DNA from: Phycisphaeraceae bacterium
Lineage (GTDB): Bacteria; Planctomycetota; Phycisphaerae; Phycisphaerales; Phycisphaeraceae
Length of the DNA stretch: 64,000 bases
Direction of reading: 5' to 3'
NCBI GenBank assembly: GCA_028284155.1
Contig: JANQSF010000155.1
Location: forward strand, 1-64,000
The notes beneath the pieces were generated by a model. It searched no databases. It was not told where the DNA came from and saw only the letters and a list, made by a program, of their open reading frames with translations. The position numbers and the translations under genes are program-made. This document shows, piece after piece, positions 25,727 through 33,281 of this stretch. Positions within the stretch are counted from its first letter, which is position 1, and every line of letters starts with the position of its first letter.

Positions 25727-25945
25727 GTGACCAAAGTCTTGATCGCCGCCATGTTCGTTCTGCTCGTCGTGCTACCGATCGTGCTCACGATCTGGCTGTT
25801 GATCTACGCGGCGCACAAGGCGACGCACGTCGTCGGGCGTTGCAAGAAGTGCGGGTACGACCTGCGCGACTTGGGTGATCGGCGGGCGTGTCCGGAATGT
25901 GGGTTTCCGTTTACGGTCAATCGGCGCGGGGATGTGATTAGTTGA
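25727..25945 (+). CDS. Small zinc-ribbon membrane protein
   Basis: 72 residues from GTG 25727. One transmembrane helix (about 4-28) is followed by a cytoplasmic zinc ribbon: CKKCGYDLRDL, then RACPECGFPF, a C-x2-C...C-x2-C set. The same ribbon (CxxCxYxLRxL...CPECG) occurs in four other membrane proteins of this window (33282, 33806, 34359 and 43330), so this is the minimal member of a local family. The family is frequent in planctomycetes and has no known function. It follows the ABC ATPase by 51 nt but appears to have its own leaderless-type promoter. Confidence 0.8.
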   Translation: MTKVLIAAMFVLLVVLPIVLTIWLLIYAAHKATHVVGRCKKCGYDLRDLGDRRACPECGFPFTVNRRGDVIS

Positions 25946-26012
25946 CGGCTGGAGCCATCCGCAGTCACGCGAGTCTGTGGCTGTATGCAATCGACGCAAC
26001 TCAATGTCGTGA

Positions 26013-26065
26013 GGCAGTCATTCCCGTCTGCCGTTCGACTAAACAGGCAGACAAGAATGTCTGCC
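26013..26065. repeat. Twin short hairpins, GGCAGACA...TGTCTGCC family
   Basis: Two 20-bp units at 26013-26032 and 26046-26065. The second is a perfect 8-bp hairpin (GGCAGACA, agaa, TGTCTGCC). The first is a decayed version that keeps GGCAG at its start and GTCTGCC at its end. They are 13 nt apart, in inverted arrangement. Confidence 0.65.
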
Positions 26066-26085
26066 CCACTTCATGTGCAGGCAGC

Positions 26086-26165
26086 GGTTGGCTGTGAAGA
26101 AGCGGAGCGTTTCACGGCATTGGACGACCAACGCCGTGAAACGCTCCGCTTCTTCACAGCCAACC
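26086..26165. repeat. Perfect 33-bp inverted repeat with 14-nt loop
   Basis: The left arm (26086-26118) and right arm (26133-26165) are exact reverse complements over 33 bp. They contain GAAGCGGAGCGTTTCACGGC and its complement. It lies between two convergent genes (zinc-ribbon + and HspQ-like -), where it could terminate both. The perfect match indicates a recent insertion or active homogenisation. Confidence 0.9.
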
Positions 26166-26224
26166 TGCGCGACAAGCGTGCGGCAGGCGACGTGCCGACC
26201 TGTCCCCCGTTTAATGTCAGCAAT

Positions 26225-26584
26225 TCACCAACCCATCCACGGCGTGCTGTTCCGCACATACCGGCCTTCGCAGTAGCCTTCGAAGAACATCGCGAGCATC
26301 GGGTGTTGCACCGGCTCGATGCTTTCGTCGGCGATGAGGTTTTCCTCGGCCGCGTAGGTCGCGCTGCTCGTGCCGTCGACGAGGACGTGGTACCACGGCT
26401 GACCGCGGTCGGGCTGCGTCTGGTTCTTGAAATACCAAGCGTCGTCGGCTTGGCAGGACGGGTCGTGGTCGGCTACGACACCGCGGTAGTTGTACCGCTT
26501 GTGCCGCACGAGTTGGCCTGGCCTGAACCTTGGGCTTGGAACGGTTTGCGTCGCCCCGCCGCGATACATGCTGGGCAGAATCAT
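26225..26584 (-). CDS. hspQ: HspQ / YccV-like hemimethylated-DNA-binding domain protein
   Basis: 119 residues from ATG 26584, chosen because GGGAG lies about 8 nt upstream and the longer frame adds 76 unrelated Arg-rich residues. The protein matches the HspQ/YccV domain: FRPGQLVRHKRYNYRGVV near residues 21-38, then DPSC, WYFKNQTQPDRGQPWYHVLVDG and YAAEENL. In enterobacteria HspQ is a heat-shock factor that acts as specificity enhancer for Lon protease, and YccV was described as binding hemimethylated oriC. Which applies here is unknown. The N-terminal 20 residues and the C-terminal tail (MLAMFFEGYCEGRYV) are extensions relative to the 105-residue E. coli protein. Divergent from the next HEAT gene. 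Confidence 0.85.
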   Translation of the reverse strand: MILPSMYRGGATQTVPSPRFRPGQLVRHKRYNYRGVVADHDPSCQADDAWYFKNQTQPDRGQPWYHVLVDGTSSATYAAEENLIADESIEPVQHPMLAMFFEGYCEGRYVRNSTPWMGW

Positions 26585-26918
26585 GAGTCGAACTCCCGCA
26601 CACAACCGGGCCGACATCCCACACGCGCGGCCCGCTTGCGCATGATACCATCGTCGTCGGCTCAACCGAACCCCGGAGTCAAGATTTGTTCTGATATACT
26701 TCACGTGGCGGTGGACACGTCGCCGACGGCGCGGCCGAAGCACAGGACATCCACCGCGACACAAACCGACGTCGGGCAACCGACGCGCACCCATCCAAGG
26801 CCCGCTGGTCACCGCGACGCGACCCGCGTTCGGCGGCGCTGTGCTTCGATTCGCAACGCGGGTTACCGTCGTCGAGACCCCACATTCAAACGACTAATCT
26901 GTGCATCGAGTTGACCCC
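26585..26918. other. 334-bp divergent intergenic region, no gene seen
   Basis: Between the HspQ-like start (-) and the small HEAT-protein start (+). The + side has TAATCT at 26895-26900 as a weak -10 candidate. The - side has TATCAT (complement at 26643-26648) as a possible -10 for hspQ. No hairpin repeat was found here, unlike most gaps of this size. Confidence 0.5.
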
Positions 26919-27548
26919 ATGAAAGAACAAACGACCCACACCGCCGCATCACGTCAAGGTTTTTCTCTTCGGATCGGCCGAACAGTTGGCGTTGCGATAG
27001 CCGCCGCATGGATGTTGGCTTGCTCCACCCATTCGTTGGCCGACAACGCGACGCGGTTCGGCCGAACGCTTGAACAGTGGCAGGACGACCTGGCCACGGG
27101 CGATACGGGGCGGCGTGCAACGGCTGTGCGTGTGATCGGCATGTTCGGCAACGAGGCGACGCCGGTGCTTGCCCAGGCGTTGCAGAGCGATGACGACGCC
27201 GTCCGCGCGGCCGCGGCCGAGGCGGTGGCGGTGCGCGGCAGGGCCGATGCGCAGAGCAAGCAGCGTTTGACCGCGCTGCAAGAAGATACGTCTTCGTTCG
27301 GCGTGCAGTTGGCCGCCGCGTTCGCGCTTTGTCGCATGGCTCAACCGAGCGACGCCGACTTGGCCAGTCTGGTCAAAGGCGTCGAGGTGAACTCCCGACC
27401 ATTTTCGACGCGCGCCTGCGACTACCTCGCACGCATCGGCCCGCCAGCCAAGGCGGCGCTGCCCGTCCTCCGACCTGCCACCAAGTCGAAGGACTACCAC
27501 ATCTGGGGCGCCGCACTCATCGCGATCGGTGAGATTGAACGAAACTAG
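26919..27548 (+). CDS. Exported small HEAT-repeat protein
   Basis: 209 residues from ATG 26919 (an in-frame GTG at 26901 is the alternative). A hydrophobic signal segment (about residues 20-42, with AAWMLACSTHSLA) could be cleaved after SLA or lipidated at Cys; the lipobox is imperfect. The mature part has two or three HEAT hairpins, for example RRATAVRVIGMFGNEATPVLAQALQSDDDAVRAAAAEAVAVRG and IGPPAKAALPVLRPATKSKDYHIWGAALIAIGEI. Likely a periplasmic or membrane-bound scaffold. No enzymatic motif. The stop codon is overlapped by the outer arm of the repeat at 27547-27667. Confidence 0.65.
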   Translation: MKEQTTHTAASRQGFSLRIGRTVGVAIAAAWMLACSTHSLADNATRFGRTLEQWQDDLATGDTGRRATAVRVIGMFGNEATPVLAQALQSDDDAVRAAAAEAVAVRGRADAQSKQRLTALQEDTSSFGVQLAAAFALCRMAQPSDADLASLVKGVEVNSRPFSTRACDYLARIGPPAKAALPVLRPATKSKDYHIWGAALIAIGEIERN

Positions 27549-27667
27549 GCTTCGTCCGAAACGTAGGGTGCGCTTCAGCGCACCACGAAGAACGGACGGT
27601 TTCGCCGCGACCTTGGTGCGCTAAAGCGCACCCTACGGATGGACCGGCGACATTTCGGACAAAGCCT
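27547..27667. repeat. Twin-hairpin repeat GTAGGGTGCGC family with outer 15-bp arms
   Basis: Core 27563-27636 begins GTAGGGTGCGCTTCAGCGCACC and ends with its near complement, each end folding alone. Outside it, AGGCTTCGTCCGAAA (27547-27561) and TTTCGGACAAAGCCT (27653-27667) pair at 14 of 15 positions. It overlaps the stop codon of the upstream HEAT gene. The ends share GTAGGGTG with the 17616, 18636 and 55089 copies. Confidence 0.85.
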
Positions 27668-27768
27668 GGAAAACGATCCTCCCTCAAGTTTTCGCCAGGT
27701 CGTGTGCCACTGGTGTCACACGATTCATGCCGCACGCACGCCCCCCTGGGATCAACTCTCCTGACGCA

Positions 27769-27774
27769 TACCAT
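27769..27774 (+). promoter_or_regulatory. Candidate -10 box TACCAT, 6 nt before ATG 27781
   Basis: TACCAT, 6 nt, ATG. No Shine-Dalgarno is present. Leaderless geometry, which supports ATG 27781 over the upstream ATG at 27727. Confidence 0.5.
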
Positions 27775-27780
27775 TCCCAC

Positions 27781-28440
27781 ATGACCAGCAAACGTCTTGG
27801 CGTCACGGTCACGGTTGTCCTGTTGCTGTCGCTGATCGCCTGCGCAGTCTGGGATCAGACGCGTACCTTCGACACGCCGCAGAAGACCTCGATCGGTTAT
27901 GAGCCTGTCGAAGGCGACATCGTTTTTCAGTCGCTGCCGTGGCATGAGTTGACCGAAGCGATCGAAGGCTCCACCGGGTCGCCCTACTCGCACGTCGGCG
28001 TGGTCGCGCTCGACCGCGGCCGATGGGTCGTCATCGAGGCGATCGGCCCGACCATCGAAACGCCGTTGGAAAAGTGGATCAACCGCGGGCGTCACCGCGC
28101 GGCCGCGGTGTATCGGCTTGACCCGAAATACGCCGACCAGATCCCGGCGTTTATCGACGCGGCGAGAGACTACCTCGGTCGGCCTTACGACACGCGGTAC
28201 CGCATGGACGACGAGGCGATCTATTGCTCGGAGCTGGTCTACAAGGCGTTCAAGCGGACAACGGGCGAGTCAATGGGTGAACTGGTCAAACTCGGCGACC
28301 TGAACTGGCAGCCCTACACCGCAACGATCCGCAAGTACGAAGGCGGCGACCCACCGTTGGACCGTGAAATGATCACGCCCCGCGACCTGGCGAAGGCGGA
28401 GCAGTTGGAGCTTGTGTTTGATAACGGGGTCAAGCGGTGA
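27781..28440 (+). CDS. YiiX/YebB-like permuted NlpC/P60 lipoprotein
   Basis: 219 residues. The signal has a lipobox LIAC (Cys21), so a lipoprotein is likely. The fold is the permuted papain-like NlpC/P60 family (YiiX/YebB type): GDIVFQSL near residues 43-50, SPYSHVGVVAL with the probable catalytic His near 68, and the catalytic Cys in DEAIYCSELVYKAF near 143-156. In the permuted group the His precedes the Cys, as here. Family members are thought to be peptidases or amidases acting on cell-wall-like or lipid-linked substrates. The real substrate is unknown, which is notable because planctomycetes have thin peptidoglycan. Placed in the envelope. The start choice is supported by the lipobox and the -10-like box. 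Confidence 0.83.
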   Translation: MTSKRLGVTVTVVLLLSLIACAVWDQTRTFDTPQKTSIGYEPVEGDIVFQSLPWHELTEAIEGSTGSPYSHVGVVALDRGRWVVIEAIGPTIETPLEKWINRGRHRAAAVYRLDPKYADQIPAFIDAARDYLGRPYDTRYRMDDEAIYCSELVYKAFKRTTGESMGELVKLGDLNWQPYTATIRKYEGGDPPLDREMITPRDLAKAEQLELVFDNGVKR

Positions 28441-28455
28441 TTGACTCCGCCTTAA

Positions 28456-28547
28456 GGGTGCCACACTTTGGCTTTGCAAAGTGTGTCGCTGTCCCTTGGG
28501 TACCACAATGACTACGGCACACTTTGCAAAGCCAAAGTGTGGCACCC
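28456..28547. repeat. Twin-hairpin repeat, GGGTGCCACACTTTGGC family
   Basis: The left end GGGTGCCACACTTTGGC and right end GCCAAAGTGTGGCACCC are exact complements, and both continue with a CTTTGCAAAG self-complementary core. 92 bp. It lies between convergent genes (27781 + and 28578 -). A solitary right half occurs at 54189-54219. Confidence 0.9.
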
Positions 28548-28577
28548 ATACAAACGCAGCGATGACCCATTAGGTCA

Positions 28578-29210
28578 TCAGAACGGGATGTCGTCTTCCC
28601 AGCGCGGCTCGTCGCTGTCACGAGCGCGGTCGATGTAGATCGGGCCGATCGGGAATGGCGCGATGCGCGGGTCGTCGGTATCGCCGCCGTCGTCACCGTC
28701 TTCGGGCAGAGGCGACCACGGGTCGATGAACATTGGGGGCGAATGGATGTCGAACGGCCCGTCTTCTGCCGACTCGTCCTCGACGTCGTATTCGTCAACC
28801 GGTTCGCCGAACTCGTCAAACGCGCACTGGACGAGGTCGGGGTCGTCCTCGTCGGCCGAGGGTTCTGCCTCGGGGTCGATCATACGCGGGGTTTCGCCGC
28901 TGTAGATGTAATCCCAGATCTCCGACTCTTCGTCGTCGTCCGACTCGCCGCCACACCACATGCGCTCGCCGTCTTCGTTCGTCCACTCCTGGTCGGTCGG
29001 CAGGATGTCGAACCCAAACCCACGCCCGTCGCAGCCCGGCGTCGGGCAGCACCAGAAACCGCGCTTCCGCCCGTCGGCGTCGACCTCTTCCTCCCAGTGA
29101 ATGAGGTAGCTGTCGTACTCCTGATGACAGTGCAGGCAGAACACCTCGGTGGGGATGGCCGGCGGCTTGAACGGGTCGCTCTGCGGGTCGCACAGGTGAT
29201 CGTCGCTCAT
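28578..29210 (-). CDS. Acidic Cys-rich conserved hypothetical protein
   Basis: 210 residues from ATG 29210, where AGGGT sits just upstream; extension beyond runs into the repeat at 29281-29400. Residues about 22-62 hold a CLHCHQEY...FWCCPTPGCDGRGFGFD pattern, two CxxC/CxxH-type pairs that look like a zinc ribbon. The rest is extremely acidic (DDDEE, ADEDDP, VEDESAED) with scattered Pro, and predicted disordered. No signal or membrane helix, so cytoplasmic. I cannot assign a function. The zinc site suggests nucleic-acid or protein binding. Convergent with the NlpC/P60 gene, divergent from the cupredoxin-like gene. Confidence 0.7.
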   Translation of the reverse strand: MSDDHLCDPQSDPFKPPAIPTEVFCLHCHQEYDSYLIHWEEEVDADGRKRGFWCCPTPGCDGRGFGFDILPTDQEWTNEDGERMWCGGESDDDEESEIWDYIYSGETPRMIDPEAEPSADEDDPDLVQCAFDEFGEPVDEYDVEDESAEDGPFDIHSPPMFIDPWSPLPEDGDDGGDTDDPRIAPFPIGPIYIDRARDSDEPRWEDDIPF

Positions 29211-29280
29211 ACCCTGATTCTTGCCGCGTTCGGCCCAACAGGCAAGCCGAGTGGCCGGCCATGGTGAATTGGGGCGGGAA

Positions 29281-29400
29281 CGGGGAAGAATGGCGAATGG
29301 CGAATATCGAATGACGATTGATGAAGGCGGAGGGGGCGTCCGGACTGCAATTCCGACTTCGCAAATCGCTATTCGCGACTCGCCATTCGTCATTCCTCCC
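29281..29400. repeat. GAATGGCGAATGGCGAAT-type inverted repeat, copy 1
   Basis: The left part carries GAATGGCGAATGGCGAATATCG and a GGCGGAGGGGG tail. The right part carries CGACTTCGCAAATCGCTATTCGC and CCATTCGTCATTCCTCCC. The arms are imperfect complements of each other with many GAAT/ATTC units. A related copy is at 37397-37509. It lies between divergent genes. Confidence 0.75.
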
Positions 29401-29430
29401 GTGTGGACCGAGCGGCTTGTCGACCAACGG

Positions 29431-29436
29431 TACAAT
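29431..29436 (+). promoter_or_regulatory. Candidate -10 box TACAAT, 6 nt before ATG 29443
   Basis: TACAAT, 6 nt, ATG. Leaderless geometry; no Shine-Dalgarno. Confidence 0.55.
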
Positions 29437-29442
29437 CGGGCG

Positions 29443-30198
29443 ATGTCACGCATCCGCCATTTGAGCGTTGGTTTCATCCTGATGGGATGTCTGATCGGGT
29501 GTCAGCAGCAAACCGCGACGACGGGGACGATTCGGGGCGTTGTTCAATACGTCGGGCCTACGCCAATGCTGAAACCGATCAAAGTCTCCGGTGATCCGGC
29601 GTGCATCAGATATTGGAACGCTCGCGAGTTACCCGGACCGCCGGATGAACGGGTGCTGTTTGGGAACAACCAAACGTTGCAGAACGTATTGGTCCATATC
29701 ACAGACGGGCTGGCGGAAGACCGCGATAAGGCGCCTCCGAAAGAGCCGGTCGTTTTGCGACAGATCCATTGTCAGTATGTGCCGCACATCACGGTGGTGC
29801 AGACAAACCAGGCTCTTCATATTACGAACGAGGACGAGACGTTACACAACCTGTTTGCGGTGCCACGTTCCAACCCCGCGTTTGGCGACGGCATGCCGGT
29901 TAAAGGGCAGTTCCTTGTCAAACGTTATCCGAACCCCGAGATTGGCTTGCGCGTCTCGTGCAGCGTTCACCTTTGGATGCTCGCCTACATCCACATCCTC
30001 GACCACCCTTACCACGACGTGACCGGCGAGTCCGGGACGTTCGAGATCACGAACGTCCCGCCGGGCGAGTACGAACTGAGCGTCTGGCATGAGTTCAAGC
30101 GCTTCAAGCCCGACCAGGAAACGATCAAGGTGCGCGTCGAGGCGGGGAAGGCGACCAAGGCGGCGTTCACGTATCGCGTGAAGCCAAGAGGTGAATAG
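29443..30198 (+). CDS. Cupredoxin-like lipoprotein with carboxypeptidase-regulatory-like C-terminus
   Basis: 251 residues from ATG 29443. The lipobox LIGC gives lipidated Cys20. A cupredoxin-like domain follows: NEDETLHNLFAVP near residues 129-141 supplies a candidate copper His, and SCSVHLWMLAYIHILDHPY near 171-189 gives Cys, His and Met in the order of a type-1 copper site. The C-terminal part (GTFEITNVPPGEYELSVWHE) is a carboxypeptidase regulatory-like beta-sandwich. This combination is seen in planctomycete proteins loosely named after methylamine utilisation. Probably membrane-anchored, periplasm-facing and electron-transfer or copper-binding, but no redox partner is adjacent. Leaderless-type box at 29431. 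Function inferred from ligand spacing only. Confidence 0.75.
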   Translation: MSRIRHLSVGFILMGCLIGCQQQTATTGTIRGVVQYVGPTPMLKPIKVSGDPACIRYWNARELPGPPDERVLFGNNQTLQNVLVHITDGLAEDRDKAPPKEPVVLRQIHCQYVPHITVVQTNQALHITNEDETLHNLFAVPRSNPAFGDGMPVKGQFLVKRYPNPEIGLRVSCSVHLWMLAYIHILDHPYHDVTGESGTFEITNVPPGEYELSVWHEFKRFKPDQETIKVRVEAGKATKAAFTYRVKPRGE

Positions 30199-30213
30199 GA
30201 CCGCTCCCTCCAG

Positions 30214-30232
30214 CCCCGGGCTTCGCCCGGGG
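30214..30232. terminator. GC-rich hairpin after the cupredoxin-like gene
   Basis: Perfect 8-bp stem with a 3-nt loop, 15 nt after the stop codon. There is no T-run after it, so it is terminator-like rather than a classic intrinsic terminator. Confidence 0.4.
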
Positions 30233-30348
30233 ACCGACATATCAAACGGCCTGCGCTGCGCGGCGAGCGCTCTGACACCTTTGCCAATACGTTGACTGAT
30301 CCCCGTCCAAAGGTCTTATCCTTACCCACCTCTCACCGCGTCATTTGC

Positions 30349-30537
30349 AGGCCTGTAGGGCCGACCGATTCCAGCCCAGGGCGTCTAGCCCTGGGTTGTC
30401 GATGTGCGTGTGAATCAAGCCCTGAATGGACGACAGCAAGGCCAACTTGATGTCGGCCATTCAAGGCTCATACACGTGGGTACGAACAAGTCCCAGGGCT
30501 GCGCCCTGGGCTTTAGTCTGGTCGGCCTTTCAGGCCT
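30349..30537. repeat. Nested cruciform-like repeat, AGGCCTG / CCCAGGGC family
   Basis: The outer arms of about 49 nt (30349-30397 and 30490-30537) are imperfect complements, and each contains its own CCCAGGGC...GCCCTGGG hairpin (30375-30395 and 30492-30510). Inside them a second pair of 17-nt arms (30418-30434 and 30452-30468) pairs at 15 of 17 positions. Three levels of symmetry in one 189-bp element. Confidence 0.8.
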
Positions 30538-30625
30538 CAGCCGACAATGGCTGCGCCATTGGACGTACTTCCCAAGATGTGGGTAAAGATGAGGCCGAAG
30601 GCCGGGGCTGAAGGAGCTATGTTCC

Positions 30626-33190
30626 CTACGGCCCCACCGCCGCCGAACGGTTCTTCTTATCGCTGAACAGCTTCGCGTCGGTCGTCCATTTCAGCCAGGT
30701 CTGCCAGTGTTCGCGGGACATGGGCAGCGTCGGGTCGTCAAACTCGGCTTCGGGGATCTGTTTGAGTTGCCAGCGGGCGCGGTCGTTGGCGATGCGGGCC
30801 TGGTCAAAGCGTTCAAGTTCGCAGTTGGCGTTGACGATCTGGATCAGCCCGACCAGAGACGCGGGGTGCTTGTCGTAACGGTTCACCGCCTGCGCGTACA
30901 GGTCAATCGCCTGCTCGTACTGGCCGCGGTCGTAGAGGCAATCGCCGCGATAAAAGTAGGCGTTGCGCAGGTAGAGCTTCGACAGGTCGTCCAGCGTGTT
31001 CTCGCCGTCTGATTCCAACTCGTTCACGACCTGGCTGAACAGGACGGCGGCGCGGTCGAGCCGTCGGTCGTGCTCCGCCTTCAGTTCAGCCCGCCGTGTT
31101 TCGGGCATCGGGCGGGTCATCTCCTGCGCCAGCGGCGTGGCCGATTGGCGGTAGGCGTCGGCCGCGGCAAACCGCAGCTTCGCGCCTTCGTCCGTGTCGC
31201 CGTAACGCGCGACGGCGACTTCCAGACGCTCGATCGCTTCTTCGTACTCGTTCAATCGGTAGTGCAGACGACCCAGCGCGATTAACGCCTGCCGGTACGC
31301 GATGCTGTCCGGCGTGATGGCTTCGTGGTTCGTGACCACGCTGCGCAGCACCTGCTTGGCCTCGTCGAACCGCTTCAGTTCGATATACGACCGCGCCAAC
31401 GGGACGAGGCTGTCGTACGTCTGCTGCGCGCGCGGGCTGGTTTCGATCAGTTCCCGGAACAGGCCGACCGCCGGCGCGAACTGTTTGTCCGCCTCGTAGG
31501 CCAGGCCGAGCCGGTGGATCGCGTCGAGCCGGCGGGGGTCTTCCGGCCGAGCCTTCACGTACTCGGCCCAGACTTCGATCGCCTTCTTCCACTGCCTGGC
31601 CTTGTCGTAGCTTTCCGCCGCCCGCCACAGCGATTGGCCGAACAGGTCGTCGTCGTTGATCGTGACCAGCCGGGCGTGACGCAGGTAGTAGTCGCCGGCC
31701 TTGTCGGCGTGGACGGCCGCGTTCTGTCGAGCAAGCCGGGTGGCCGCTTCGTGCTTGGCCACGTCGTCCGGGATGGCGTCGGGCGCGTCGGCCTTGGCGG
31801 ACGCGTCGCGGGCCTGCGTGTCGTACTGCTGCGACAACAGGTCGTGCGTCGAGGCGAACAGGGCTTCGAGGTCGGCGTCTTTTTCATCGCCGGCCAGACG
31901 GCGGAGCAGCGTGAGGTATTCGAGCGCGGCGTCGTAATCCAGCGTGTCATTGGCCGTGCTGAACCGGGCGCGCAACAGGTGGCGGAGGCGGTCGACATCG
32001 TCCGGCCGAGCGTTGGGCTCGAGCATCAGGTCGACCGCGCGGGTGAAGTGCGTGATGCCCTCGGCAAACATCCCCAAGCGGGCCTCGGTGTCGGCCCGGC
32101 CCATCAGCGCGGCGGGGTACGCGCTCGTACCGGGGTACTGCTCTTCGGCGATGCTGAATTGCTGCAACGCGATGTGCTCTTTCCCGCCCGAAGCCTGCGC
32201 GACCTGCCCGAGCCCGACGTAAGCCTCCGCCTGCCGCGCGTGGTTGCGGGGCAGATTGTCCTGCGCATACAGGAACCACCGCTCGGCGTCTTCGTACTCG
32301 CCCTTGCGCTGATGACTCAGGCCGAGCACAACCTGCAGCGGGCCGAGGTCTTTGTCCTTGTCCTCACCCGTGGCGGTGTCCATAAAACGCGGTATCGCCA
32401 GTTCAACAATTCGCCCGGCCGAGTCGGGGTCACCCGCCTCCAGCGCCAGCCGCGCACGCAACGCGGTCGACCAGATCTGCCCAGCCCGCCGCGCGTCCGC
32501 GTCGCGCACCTCGCGCAGCATTGTGTCGTACCGCTCGATCAAGGCGAGCAGGCTCTGCCCGTCTTTCTCGTCCGGCCGCTTCCGGCGGTTTTCGATTACA
32601 CGTCGAACGACGGCCACGCGCCGTTCGGCCGGCGCGTCATTCAGCCGATCGATCATTTTCAATGCCGCGTCCTCACGACCCAGCGCGATGAGCAACTCGG
32701 CCATGCGCTGCAACCGTTTGCCGGATAGCGGCGTGACCGCGTCCGCCTCGCGGTAGAGCTTGACGACCTGCTGCAACGACTCGGCCGTAGGCGGCACGGG
32801 AGACTGGTGCTGCTCACGGTAGAGCAGGTCGGCGTGGAGCACGACGTGCCGCGCGGCCTGCACTTCGCTCAGCTTGTCCATGTGCTCGGCGACGGTGGCG
32901 AGCTGCGTGCGTGCGCCCTCCGCGTTGCCGGCCATGATGTACTGCTGGGCGGAGTCGAGCGCCCCGTCGAAGTCGTGCTCCACCGGCTTGGGCAAGGTCA
33001 GGTAGACACCCAACGCCATCAACCCGACGCCGAACATCAGCAACGGCAGGTGCCAGACGTTGGCCCACCGCCCCAACCAGGACGTCGATGGCGCGACACT
33101 GTCGGCGTCGTCCAAACCGTCGGTCTGACCGTCGGCCAGGTCTTCGTCGTCCAGCGGCACGAGCTGATTGTTGGGGTCGGTTTCGGGCAT
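30626..33190 (-). CDS. Membrane-anchored tetratricopeptide-repeat protein
   Basis: 854 residues. The acidic cytoplasmic N-terminus (residues 1-38) is followed by one transmembrane helix at about 47-66 (WHLPLLMFGVGLMALGVYLTL), after which a long alpha-helical solenoid fills the rest. TPR-like pairs are visible throughout, e.g. GLSHQRKGEYEDAERWFLYAQ, ALIALGRLHYRLNEYEEAIERLEVAVARYGD and YRGDCLYDRGQYEQAIDLYAQAVNRYDKHPASL near the C-terminus. Probably a periplasm-facing scaffold for a protein complex. It is the last gene in a same-strand row with three zinc-ribbon membrane proteins and the DUF255 fusion. No enzymatic motif seen. Start ATG 33190; no clear Shine-Dalgarno. Confidence 0.85.
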   Translation of the reverse strand: MPETDPNNQLVPLDDEDLADGQTDGLDDADSVAPSTSWLGRWANVWHLPLLMFGVGLMALGVYLTLPKPVEHDFDGALDSAQQYIMAGNAEGARTQLATVAEHMDKLSEVQAARHVVLHADLLYREQHQSPVPPTAESLQQVVKLYREADAVTPLSGKRLQRMAELLIALGREDAALKMIDRLNDAPAERRVAVVRRVIENRRKRPDEKDGQSLLALIERYDTMLREVRDADARRAGQIWSTALRARLALEAGDPDSAGRIVELAIPRFMDTATGEDKDKDLGPLQVVLGLSHQRKGEYEDAERWFLYAQDNLPRNHARQAEAYVGLGQVAQASGGKEHIALQQFSIAEEQYPGTSAYPAALMGRADTEARLGMFAEGITHFTRAVDLMLEPNARPDDVDRLRHLLRARFSTANDTLDYDAALEYLTLLRRLAGDEKDADLEALFASTHDLLSQQYDTQARDASAKADAPDAIPDDVAKHEAATRLARQNAAVHADKAGDYYLRHARLVTINDDDLFGQSLWRAAESYDKARQWKKAIEVWAEYVKARPEDPRRLDAIHRLGLAYEADKQFAPAVGLFRELIETSPRAQQTYDSLVPLARSYIELKRFDEAKQVLRSVVTNHEAITPDSIAYRQALIALGRLHYRLNEYEEAIERLEVAVARYGDTDEGAKLRFAAADAYRQSATPLAQEMTRPMPETRRAELKAEHDRRLDRAAVLFSQVVNELESDGENTLDDLSKLYLRNAYFYRGDCLYDRGQYEQAIDLYAQAVNRYDKHPASLVGLIQIVNANCELERFDQARIANDRARWQLKQIPEAEFDDPTLPMSREHWQTWLKWTTDAKLFSDKKNRSAAVGP

Positions 33191-33281
33191 GGCAACAGGT
33201 CGCGGGGCCGATACGCGGATCGCGCAGGCCGCCTACCTGTTATCGACCCAATCGGGGTGCCCGCCTTAGCCTGACCGCCCC

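Larger units (their letters stand above)
30199..30625. other. 427-bp convergent intergenic region filled with palindromes
   Basis: No gene. CCCCGGGC-ttc-GCCCGGGG at 30214-30232 is a perfect hairpin just after the cupredoxin-like gene, and the nested repeat 30349-30537 takes up most of the rest. A further CAATGG-ctgcg-CCATTG hairpin is at about 30545-30561. Confidence 0.8.

Noticed and set aside
26585..26812. N-terminal extension of the HspQ-like gene
   Set aside because: Arg-rich and non-conserved; ATG 26584 has a good Shine-Dalgarno and matches the domain start.
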